This document shows, in pieces, positions 4,696 to 10,638 of a DNA stretch of 10,638 nt; position 1 is the stretch's first letter, and the number at the start of each line of letters is the position of its first letter. Both the position numbers and the translations under genes were made by a program. Location of the stretch: the NCBI GenBank assembly GCA_900763355.1, contig CAAFJY010000184.1:1-10638 (forward strand), in the 5' to 3' direction. The notes beneath the pieces are model-generated. The model saw nothing but the letters and a program-made list of their open reading frames with translations, was not told where the DNA came from and did not search any database. Source of the DNA: Clostridia bacterium (lineage in GTDB: Bacteria; Bacillota; Clostridia; Oscillospirales; Butyricicoccaceae).

Positions 4696-6267
4696 ATGTA
4701 CGATCTTCTGATCCGCAATGCCCGGCTCCTGGACGGGACCGGCTCTCCCTGGTACTATGGAGACCTGGCCGTGAAGGACGGGATCATCGCCGCCATGGGC
4801 GCGCTCCGGGGCGAAAACGCCCGGGAGACCGTGGATGCCGAAGGGCTTTATCTGACCCCGGGCTTCATCGACATTCATTCCCACAGCGACACCTCCATCC
4901 TGGACTGCCGCCGCAGCGAGAGCCGCATCTTCCAGGGCGTGACCACGGAGGTGGGCGGCAACTGCGGGATGTCGGTGGCTCCGGTAGACCCGGAGACGCT
5001 GGACCTCCTCCGGGATTACATGGGGCCCATGCCCTATGACTGGGTGGATATGGCGCAGTTTCTGGACCGGGTGGAGCAGGGTGGACATTCGGCCAACTTT
5101 GCCTGTCTTGCGGGACACGGGACGCTTCGCATCGCCGTCATGGGCTTTTCCGACGCCCGGGCCACCCAGGCTCAGTGCGACGCCATGAGAAAGCTGGGCG
5201 AGCAGGCCATGGCCCAGGGCGCCTTTGGCATCAGCTCCGGGCTCATCTATCCCCCGGGAAGCTTTTCCGACACCCACGAGCTGGCCGAGGTGGCCCGGGC
5301 CGTCGTCCCCTTCGGCGGGCTCTATACCACCCACATGCGCAACGAGGGGCTCCGTCTGGTCCCCTCCCTGGAAGAAGCGCTGGAGACCGCCCGCCTGTCC
5401 GGGGCCAAGCTTCAGATTTCCCACCACAAGTGCGTCGCCAAGCAGGATTGGCAGGTGAGTGTCCGCACCACCATCGCCATGCTCCAGCGCGCCCGGCGGC
5501 AGGGGGTGGATGTTTTCTGCGATCAATACCCCTATTCCGCCTCCGCCACCTCCATCACCAGCAACTTCCCCGACTGGGGCTTTGCCGGCGGGATGGAGGC
5601 GCTCCTGGACCGGCTCCGCGACCCGGAGACCCGGGCCCGGCTGTGTGCCGAGTCCGACGAGGGACACATCGGCCGCTGGGGCGACATTTATGTCTCCGAC
5701 ACCGCCTGCGCCGAAGATGCCTGGATGATCGGGAAAAACCTTGTGGAGATCGGGCAGCAGACCGGTCAGCCCCCGGTCCAGGCTCTGGCGGATCTGGTCA
5801 TCCGCGCCCGGGGCATGGCCGACGAGGTCAACTATGGGATGTGCGAAGAGGACATCGAAACCATCATGGCCCAGCCCTTTGTCATGCCGGGGTCGGATGG
5901 GAAAGCCTACTCCCTCTCCCAGCCGGGGAAACCGCATCCCCGCAATTACGGCACCTTTGTCCGGGTGCTGGCCCACTATTGCCGGGATCGGGCGCTCTTC
6001 CCCGTGGAAGAGGCCGTGCGCAAGATGACCTCCCTCCCCGCAGGGCGGCTTGGGCTCCACGACCGGGGGCTCCTGCGGCCCGGGATGCGGGCCGATCTGG
6101 TGCTCTTCGATCTGGCGGCTCTGGACGATACCCCCAGCTACGACAAGCCCCAGCAGGCCTGCCGGGGCATCGAGCGCGTCTGGGTCAACGGCGTCCTCAC
6201 CGCCCAGCGGGGCGAGCACACCGGCGCTTTGGCCGGAATGACTCTCCGCAAGGGCATCAACTGCTGA
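4696..6267 (+). CDS. N-acyl-D-amino-acid deacylase (D-aminoacylase, amidohydrolase superfamily)
   Basis: A 523-residue zinc amidohydrolase that releases D-amino acids from N-acyl-D-amino acids. It shows the family's complete active-site set: HSH (H61, H63) in TPGFIDIHSHSD, C90 in GGNCG (unusual cysteine metal ligand of this family), H213 in THMRNEG, H243 in ISHHK and catalytic D401 in MPGSDG (397-402). Further landmarks are ISSGLIYPPG (179-188), DQYPYSAS (276-283), HPRNYGTF (414-421) and RPGMRADLVLFD (461-472). Spacing of C90, H213, H243 and D401 follows the A. faecalis enzyme (C96, H220, H250, D366) apart from a longer insert before the Asp. No signal peptide is seen, so it is probably cytoplasmic. 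The start has GAGGG seven bases upstream; a 22-residue longer frame is rejected on promoter position. It is divergent from the racemase and followed closely by a putative lipoprotein gene. Which acyl-D-amino acid it prefers (neutral, D-Glu or D-Asp) cannot be read off. Confidence 0.94.
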   Translation: MYDLLIRNARLLDGTGSPWYYGDLAVKDGIIAAMGALRGENARETVDAEGLYLTPGFIDIHSHSDTSILDCRRSESRIFQGVTTEVGGNCGMSVAPVDPETLDLLRDYMGPMPYDWVDMAQFLDRVEQGGHSANFACLAGHGTLRIAVMGFSDARATQAQCDAMRKLGEQAMAQGAFGISSGLIYPPGSFSDTHELAEVARAVVPFGGLYTTHMRNEGLRLVPSLEEALETARLSGAKLQISHHKCVAKQDWQVSVRTTIAMLQRARRQGVDVFCDQYPYSASATSITSNFPDWGFAGGMEALLDRLRDPETRARLCAESDEGHIGRWGDIYVSDTACAEDAWMIGKNLVEIGQQTGQPPVQALADLVIRARGMADEVNYGMCEEDIETIMAQPFVMPGSDGKAYSLSQPGKPHPRNYGTFVRVLAHYCRDRALFPVEEAVRKMTSLPAGRLGLHDRGLLRPGMRADLVLFDLAALDDTPSYDKPQQACRGIERVWVNGVLTAQRGEHTGALAGMTLRKGINC

Positions 6268-6296
6268 CAAAAGGAACGCAAGCCGCCCTGTGTCTG

Positions 6297-7193
6297 ATGC
6301 TTACCTGCCTTCTGCTGCTCCCCTGCGCCGGGTGCGGCGGGAAAACGGATCCCTTCCAGTCTTATTTTTCTGAAAAGCCCTTTGTTGAGTTCCTAACAGA
6401 GGCGGATACCGACGCGCTTCGCGTCCAGTATCCCCAGGAATTTGAACTGCTGGACGAGATGTTTGGGCCGGTCACCCTCTTCCGGGAAGATGCTTTGGAA
6501 CTGGTGACCGAGCAGGCCAGGAAAAACGCCGGGCCCGGATTTTCCGAAATGGTCGGCTCTGCCTATGCCCTGGCCTTTGAACGGGCTGCGCAGGATTTCA
6601 ACGCGGAGCAGGCAGCCAAGGCCGAACAGGCCCAAGGCGGTTTGCTGGAACTGCTCCGAGCGAACCCCGACCAGCTGGAGGTGCGCAACCGGGTTGTCGA
6701 GACCGTGGTCCCCTATGGTGCGCTCAAAGGTGTGGAAGGAGACCAAGTATGTGTTGGTGGACACCTTACCAAAGAGGTCTCGGTCGGGTGCGCCACGGGT
6801 GAAGAGCTGCTCGGGCATACGATCGGATCGCTCGTGGTTAGTAAAGAAGTATCTTATACGATCGATGGCCCCACCAGCAGCGATTATATCAAGGCCGGGA
6901 TCCGGGCTTCCCACCGCTGGGCCTTTGGTATCCTCTACGGCAGTATCCAGCACACGGAGTACGATCTTTATAACGTATACACCGGTAAGCTGGACTCCCA
7001 CTACTCCTTTAACACAGTTACATCTCCCGATCGGAATGTGATCGCTCTTCTGTTCCGGGCCCCCGGAAGCAGTGGCCCCACCTATCTTGCAAGTCTGGAT
7101 GGAACCCGCGTATTCGAGTTCGACACCATTCGGGATGCTGCCAGAGATGTTTGCGAATCTCCCGGCAAATATTTGCTGGCTTCCGACGACTGA
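6297..7193 (+). CDS. Putative lipoprotein of unknown family, start uncertain
   Basis: About 298 residues; I do not recognise the family. The N-terminus is a short hydrophobic run ending in PCAGC, with a possible lipidated cysteine at residue 12 or 13. The lipobox is poor (Cys instead of Leu at -3) and the ATG at 6297 leaves no basic n-region and no ribosome binding site. The open frame continues upstream. Starting at CTG 6264, which overlaps the D-aminoacylase stop as CTGA, would give a normal signal peptide with a lysine near its N-terminus, preceded by AAGGG at 6250-6254. The mature part is acidic and polar. It has an Ala/Glu/Gln-rich helical stretch (FNAEQAAKAEQAQGG) and a C-terminal half with alternating hydrophobics (ASHRWAFGILYGSI, EYDLYNVYTGKLDSHYSF) suggesting beta structure. 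GC is lower than in flanking genes. It may be co-transcribed with the D-aminoacylase and is probably exported. Confidence 0.7.
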   Translation: MLTCLLLLPCAGCGGKTDPFQSYFSEKPFVEFLTEADTDALRVQYPQEFELLDEMFGPVTLFREDALELVTEQARKNAGPGFSEMVGSAYALAFERAAQDFNAEQAAKAEQAQGGLLELLRANPDQLEVRNRVVETVVPYGALKGVEGDQVCVGGHLTKEVSVGCATGEELLGHTIGSLVVSKEVSYTIDGPTSSDYIKAGIRASHRWAFGILYGSIQHTEYDLYNVYTGKLDSHYSFNTVTSPDRNVIALLFRAPGSSGPTYLASLDGTRVFEFDTIRDAARDVCESPGKYLLASDD

Positions 7194-7212
7194 CCCAGCT
7201 GATTTTCTCAGC

Positions 7213-7239
7213 AAAAAAGCCCCCTTCCGGGGGCTTTTT
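7213..7239. terminator. Bidirectional intrinsic terminator between the lipoprotein gene and nagA
   Basis: AGCCCCC (7218-7224) pairs with GGGGGCT (7229-7235) around TTCC. A-run 7213-7218 and T-run 7235-7239 flank the stem, so it works in both directions. It lies 20 bases after the plus-strand stop and about 20 bases beyond the nagA stop on the minus strand. Confidence 0.93.
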
Positions 7240-7256
7240 CTCGTTTTTCCACCTTT

Positions 7257-8354
7257 TTACCGCACCTGCTCCCCGGCCAGCCAGACCCGGCGGAGAGTGA
7301 GATCGGGCCCCGCCAGGCAGAGGTCGGCCCGGCGGCCGGGCGCGATGGCGCCGCAGATCCCGTCCAGTCCCGCCGCCCGGGCGGGGACGGCGGTGGCGGC
7401 GGAGACGGCCTGTTCCAGGGGCACGCCGGCCCGCACCAGGGTGCGCATCCCCTCCCAGGGGAAGGTCACCGAGCCCGCGATGGTGCCGTCGGCCAGCCTG
7501 GCCTCCTTCCCCCGGACAAAGACCGGCTGGCCCCCGGAGACAGATTCCCCGTCCCCCCGGCCGCAGGGGGCGAGGGAATCGGAGATGATGAATCCCCGGC
7601 TCCCCAGGGCGGCAAAGGCCGTCTTGAGCACCGCCGGGTGGACGTGGATGCCGTCGCAGATGACCTCGGCAAAGCTGTCCCCCGCCAGGGCGGCCCCCAC
7701 CAGCCCGGGCCGGCGGTGGTGGAGCCCCGTCATGGCGTTGAACAGGTGGGTCACCTGGGTGGCCCCGGCGGCGAAACCCCGGAGGGCGGTCTCATAGTCC
7801 GCCGGCGTGTGGGCCAGGGAAAAGCGCACCCGGTCCCGGTATTTTTGAATCAGCTCCAGCGCCCCGGGGAGGCAGGGGTCGATGGCGGCGACGCGCAGCG
7901 TCCCCCGGGAAGCCTTGAGAATTTCCTCAAAAAATCCCTCGTCGATGGGGGAAAGGCAGTCCTCCCGGTGGGCCCCCTTTTTCTCCGGACCGAAAAAGGG
8001 CCCTTCCAGATAGCTCCCCCGGACAACGCCCCCCGCGGCGCCCGCCGCCGTGGACAGGGCCGAGAGGACCTGCTCCCGGGGGCCGGTCATGACGGTGGCC
8101 AGAACGGCGGTGGTGCCGTTTTTCGCGTAAAAGCGCTCCATGGCCGGGAGCGCCTCCGGGGTGACGGTGTCGAAGCACCAGCCCCCGCAGCCGTGGGTGT
8201 GGAGATCCACCAGCCCGGGGATGAGAAAGGCCCCGCCGCAGTCCTCCCCGGGGCCCAGGTCATCGCCGATGGCGGTAACGACGCCGTTTTCCACAGACAG
8301 GCTCCCCAGCCGGAAGCCCCCGTCCATAAAAATGTTCGCATTGTTCAGGATCAT
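7257..8354 (-). CDS. nagA: N-acetylglucosamine-6-phosphate deacetylase
   Basis: A 365-residue cytoplasmic amidohydrolase that converts GlcNAc-6-phosphate to glucosamine-6-phosphate and acetate in amino-sugar use and peptidoglycan recycling. Motifs: HxH (H52, H54) in DLHTHG, E117 in YLEGPFFGPEKKGAH (115-129), H182 in AHTPADY, H203 in THLFNAM (202-208), substrate-binding DGIHVHP (234-240), catalytic D259 in ISDS and PGRRADL near the C-terminus. The HxH pair is retained as in the two-metal Bacillus type rather than the E. coli type. ATG at 8354 has GAGGA at 8362-8366 seven bases upstream. It lies 61 bases after pepT on the same strand, with a terminator inside that gap. No nagB or sugar transporter gene is in the window. 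Confidence 0.96.
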   Translation of the reverse strand: MILNNANIFMDGGFRLGSLSVENGVVTAIGDDLGPGEDCGGAFLIPGLVDLHTHGCGGWCFDTVTPEALPAMERFYAKNGTTAVLATVMTGPREQVLSALSTAAGAAGGVVRGSYLEGPFFGPEKKGAHREDCLSPIDEGFFEEILKASRGTLRVAAIDPCLPGALELIQKYRDRVRFSLAHTPADYETALRGFAAGATQVTHLFNAMTGLHHRRPGLVGAALAGDSFAEVICDGIHVHPAVLKTAFAALGSRGFIISDSLAPCGRGDGESVSGGQPVFVRGKEARLADGTIAGSVTFPWEGMRTLVRAGVPLEQAVSAATAVPARAAGLDGICGAIAPGRRADLCLAGPDLTLRRVWLAGEQVR

Positions 8355-8377
8355 GGGTGTTTCCTCGTTTCTTTGGC

Positions 8378-8405
8378 AAAAAGTCCGCCTTTTGGGCGGA
8401 CTTTT
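8378..8405 (-). terminator. Intrinsic terminator between pepT and nagA
   Basis: Read on the minus strand, AAAAGTCCGCC (8405-8395) pairs over 11 bp with GGCGGACTTTT (8389-8379) around a 5-base loop, ending in a T-tract (8382-8378). It starts about 10 bases after the pepT stop and ends only 23 bases before the nagA start codon, so nagA has no room for a promoter beyond it and must depend on read-through or a promoter further upstream. Confidence 0.9.
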
Positions 8406-8415
8406 GGTTTTTTCT

Positions 8416-9642
8416 TTATGCTTTTGCGTACAGCGCCAAAATGTTCTTCATGCAGGCCACGGCCTGGTCCATCTCCTGGATGCAGCAATATTCCAGCACC
8501 CCGTGGAAGTTGCCGCCGCCGGTCCCCAGGTTGGGGCAAGGCAGACCCATATAGGACAGGGTTGCCCCGTCGGTGCCGCCGCGGATGGCCCGGACACAGG
8601 GCTCGGCCCCCGCCAGGCGGATGGCCTCCACCGCGTTGTCCACCAGGTGGCGGTGGGGCTCGATCTGCTTCGCCATGTTCCGGTAGCCGTCCCGGAGCTC
8701 CAGCCGGACGGTGCCCTCGCCGTATTTGGCGTTGAGGAAGTCGGCGGCCGCCCGGCAGACGGCCTTCTGCTCCTCCAGCTTGTCCAGGTCATGGTCCCGG
8801 AGGATATAGCGCAGCATGGCGCTCCCCACATCGCCGCGCATCTCGTCCAGATGGATGAAACCGTCGTAGCCCGCGGTGTATTCGGGCTTTTTCCCCGCGG
8901 GGAGCATCATCTCATATTCCATGGCGATGCGCATGGCGTTTTTCATCTTGCCCTTGGCGGAGCCGGGATGGATGTTGATCCCCTTGACCCAGACCCGGAG
9001 GGCGGCGGCATTGAAGTTCTCATATTCCAGCTCGCCAAAGGCCCCGCCGTCCATGGTGAAGGCATAGTCGGCCCCAAAGCCCGCCACGTCGAAGCGGTCG
9101 GCCCCCCGGCCGATCTCCTCGTCGGGGGTGAAGGCGATGGCCACCGGCCCGTGGCGGAAGCTGGGGTCGCTCAAAAGCTCCTCCGCCAGGGTGAGGATCT
9201 CGGCAATACCGGCCTTGTCGTCGGCCCCCAGGAGGGTTGTGCCGTCGGTGACCATCAGATCCTTGCCCTTCTTTTCCAGCAGCTCGGGGAAATCCCGGGG
9301 GGAGAGGACGATCTTTTCCTGTTCATTGAGGACGATGTCGCCGCCGTCGTAATTTTTCACGATGCGGGGGCGGATGCCCGCGGTGGGGACGTCGTTCACC
9401 ACATCCATGTGGGCGATAAAGCCCAGCGTGGGGCCCTGGAAGTCGGGGATGTTGCCGGGGATGCGGCCGTAAACATAGCCGTTTTCATCCATCCGAGGGT
9501 TTTCCACCCCCAGCTCCTTCATCTCCCGGACCAGCTCCCGGGCCAGGACCGTTTGCTTTTCGGTGCTGGGGCAGGTGGGGGATTCCCCATCGGAAGCGGT
9601 GTCAAAGGTCACATAGTGCAGCAGTCGTTCATAGGCGCGCAT
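8416..9642 (-). CDS. pepT: Peptidase T (tripeptide aminopeptidase, family M20B)
   Basis: A 408-residue cytoplasmic di-zinc aminopeptidase that removes N-terminal residues from tripeptides. Length matches the family (about 408-411). The full ligand set is visible and nearly co-numbered with Salmonella PepT: H78 and D80 in GFIAHMD, D141 in LLGADDKAG, general base E175 and ligand E176 in FTPDEEIG, D198 in TMDGG and H380 in GGGNFHG. Substrate-pocket motifs IHPGSAKG (224-231) and RGGTDGA (354-360) are intact. The start at 9642 has AAGGAG (complement of 9651-9656) eight bases upstream; longer frames that run back into the upstream gene are rejected. It follows the DUF3298 lipoprotein gene after only 14 bases, with the ribosome binding site abutting that gene's stop, so they form one transcript. 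Confidence 0.97.
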   Translation of the reverse strand: MRAYERLLHYVTFDTASDGESPTCPSTEKQTVLARELVREMKELGVENPRMDENGYVYGRIPGNIPDFQGPTLGFIAHMDVVNDVPTAGIRPRIVKNYDGGDIVLNEQEKIVLSPRDFPELLEKKGKDLMVTDGTTLLGADDKAGIAEILTLAEELLSDPSFRHGPVAIAFTPDEEIGRGADRFDVAGFGADYAFTMDGGAFGELEYENFNAAALRVWVKGINIHPGSAKGKMKNAMRIAMEYEMMLPAGKKPEYTAGYDGFIHLDEMRGDVGSAMLRYILRDHDLDKLEEQKAVCRAAADFLNAKYGEGTVRLELRDGYRNMAKQIEPHRHLVDNAVEAIRLAGAEPCVRAIRGGTDGATLSYMGLPCPNLGTGGGNFHGVLEYCCIQEMDQAVACMKNILALYAKA

Positions 9643-9650
9643 AGGCGGTT

Positions 9651-9656
9651 CTCCTT
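9651..9656 (-). promoter_or_regulatory. Ribosome binding site deciding the pepT start
   Basis: AAGGAG on the minus strand, eight bases before ATG 9642, directly follows the stop codon (9659-9657) of the lipoprotein gene. A ribosome terminating there would sit on the pepT initiation region, so translational coupling is plausible. Confidence 0.8.
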
Positions 9657-10487
9657 TCACTGGGACCCTTCGGGGTCCAAAAACTCCTGATATTTTTCCA
9701 GGGAAACGGGGATGGCATAGCGCGTCCCGTCCCGGCTGTTGAGCAAAAAGGGCTGGGTATAGAAGATGAATCCCTCTCCCGTCAGGGCAAAGCCCTGGGA
9801 AAAATCCTCCAGGGTGAGGGCGTCCCGCCCGGTGATCTCGATGCCCTGTTTGTCGCACCAGGCGAGGATATCCTCCAGCAGCATGGGCGCGGCCTGGGCA
9901 TAGTCGCTGCCCAAAAGGGTCTCCAGAGACAGCTCCCACCCGTTGTCCAGGAGGAAGACCACGGCCTGGGATTCGGTCTCCCGCTGGCTGTTGAGAGCGG
10001 TGGTGCGGTCCAGGCGGATGCAGAGATAGCCCTCCGGCGCGTCCAGGAGGGTGTAGTCCACCGTCTGGACATAGTCGGCGTTGGCCGCCGTCACGGCGGG
10101 CCAGTTGTCGCCATAGTGCTTCCGCGCCCGGGAGAAGAGACTGTCGCAGTCCTCCTCCAGCCCGGTGAACTCATTTTGAAAATAGCGGTTGATGCGGGCA
10201 AAGCTCTGGCCCTTGGCCTCGTTTTCGGCAAACTGGGGGAAGGTCACCTGGTAGGACGCCAGGGTCAGCCCGCTCTCGGTGACCATGGCCCGGCTGAGCC
10301 GCAGGGGCGCGGTGAGCAGGGCCGCGGGGTCCACCACCGTCTCGGCCTGGACGCGGCTGACCTTGGCCGCCTCCTGGGCGGCCCGCTGCTCCTCCGGGGA
10401 TTCATAGGGCAGGATGCTGCAGCCAGAGGCCAGCAGCGCGCAAAGCGCCCCCGCCGCCAGGCGGAGGGCGAAGGGATTTCGTTTCAT
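9657..10487 (-). CDS. Lipoprotein with DUF3298 (RsiV-like C-terminal) domain
   Basis: A 276-residue predicted lipoprotein anchored outside the membrane. The signal peptide is clear: basic start MKRNPFALR, hydrophobic core, then LASGC with lipidated Cys23. The mature part has a YQVTFPQF strand followed by the helix RINRYFQNEF and, at the C-terminus, FALTGEGFIFYTQPFLL leading to YAIPVSLEKYQEFL. That ending is typical of DUF3298, the domain found in RsiV-type anti-sigma factors and in stand-alone exported proteins. No cytoplasmic anti-sigma region or sigma-factor gene is present, so a regulator role is not supported. The start at 10487 has GGAGGAG at 10494-10500 six bases upstream; a 25-residue longer frame without a signal peptide is rejected. 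It is first in a likely operon with pepT. Ligand or function is unknown. Confidence 0.85.
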   Translation of the reverse strand: MKRNPFALRLAAGALCALLASGCSILPYESPEEQRAAQEAAKVSRVQAETVVDPAALLTAPLRLSRAMVTESGLTLASYQVTFPQFAENEAKGQSFARINRYFQNEFTGLEEDCDSLFSRARKHYGDNWPAVTAANADYVQTVDYTLLDAPEGYLCIRLDRTTALNSQRETESQAVVFLLDNGWELSLETLLGSDYAQAAPMLLEDILAWCDKQGIEITGRDALTLEDFSQGFALTGEGFIFYTQPFLLNSRDGTRYAIPVSLEKYQEFLDPEGSQ

Positions 10488-10540
10488 AGGGTTCTCCTCC
10501 AAACACAATGGGGCCCGCCCCGCGCGGGGGCGATACATTA

Positions 10541-10569
10541 AAAATAGCAAACCGGGGGGCAAAAGTCAA
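10541..10569 (-). promoter_or_regulatory. Promoter for the lipoprotein-pepT(-nagA) operon
   Basis: On the minus strand TTGACT (complement of 10564-10569, 5 of 6) is followed after 17 bases by TATTTT (complement of 10541-10546, 4 of 6). The leader of about 45 bases includes a perfect 12-base GC palindrome (10518-10529) that could fold just before the ribosome binding site. Confidence 0.65.
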
Positions 10570-10638
10570 CGTCCCGGGTCCGGCGCGGGGCAAAAGCGCC
10601 CCCTGCTCCCCGGAAAATTTACATTTTCGGCAAGGGCC

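Noticed and set aside
4594..6270. 558-codon minus-strand open frame opposite the D-aminoacylase
   Set aside because: A shadow of the true gene: rich in Gly, His, Pro and Ala, with no ribosome binding site and no domain.
8140..9690. 516-codon plus-strand open frame opposite pepT
   Set aside because: Antisense to a gene with all catalytic residues of peptidase T; composition is typical of a GC-rich mirror frame.
9657..10487. Anti-sigma factor RsiV
   Set aside because: It has a lipoprotein signal peptide rather than a cytoplasmic sigma-binding domain plus a transmembrane helix, and no sigma-factor gene is adjacent.

Overview
The window looks like one end of a metagenomic or draft contig from a GC-rich, Gram-positive gut anaerobe, probably a Clostridia/Oscillospirales-type Firmicute. 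The reasons are strongly G/C-biased third codon positions, AGGAGG-type ribosome binding sites, TTGACx/TATAAT-like promoters, short intrinsic terminators, a YnzC/DUF896 protein (a Firmicutes family) and lipoproteins of Gram-positive style. The lineage is inferred from style only. The first 22 bases match the 3' end of the Illumina TruSeq read-2 adapter and are not biological.

Layout. (1) 142-1327, plus strand: a divergent cysteine-synthase-family gene followed by a small DUF896 gene. (2) 1381-1410: a convergent bidirectional terminator. (3) 1468-2217, minus: an orphan nucleotidyltransferase-like gene of lower GC than its neighbours, with its own promoter. (4) 2375-4516, minus: an M19 membrane-type dipeptidase preceded by an ornithine/alanine-racemase-family gene. 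(5) 4696-7193, plus and divergent from the racemase: an N-acyl-D-amino-acid deacylase followed by a putative lipoprotein of unknown family, ending in a bidirectional terminator. (6) 7257-10487, minus: a DUF3298-type lipoprotein, peptidase T (pepT) and N-acetylglucosamine-6-phosphate deacetylase (nagA), read in that order from a good promoter near 10541-10569.

The unifying theme is salvage of cell-wall and peptide material. NagA handles amino sugars and PepT tripeptides. The M19 dipeptidase can handle dipeptides, in some family members with a D residue. The D-aminoacylase frees D-amino acids from N-acyl forms, and the racemase interconverts amino-acid enantiomers. The racemase and D-aminoacylase share a 179-bp divergent promoter region with an inverted repeat between their -35 elements, suggesting joint control. 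No CRISPR array, mobile element, rRNA or tRNA was seen, and no clearly unprecedented system. The best second looks are the altered active-site loops of the cysteine synthase homologue, the D-amino-acid salvage arrangement, the orphan nucleotidyltransferase, and the terminator just ahead of nagA. There is no gene-free stretch longer than 300 bases.
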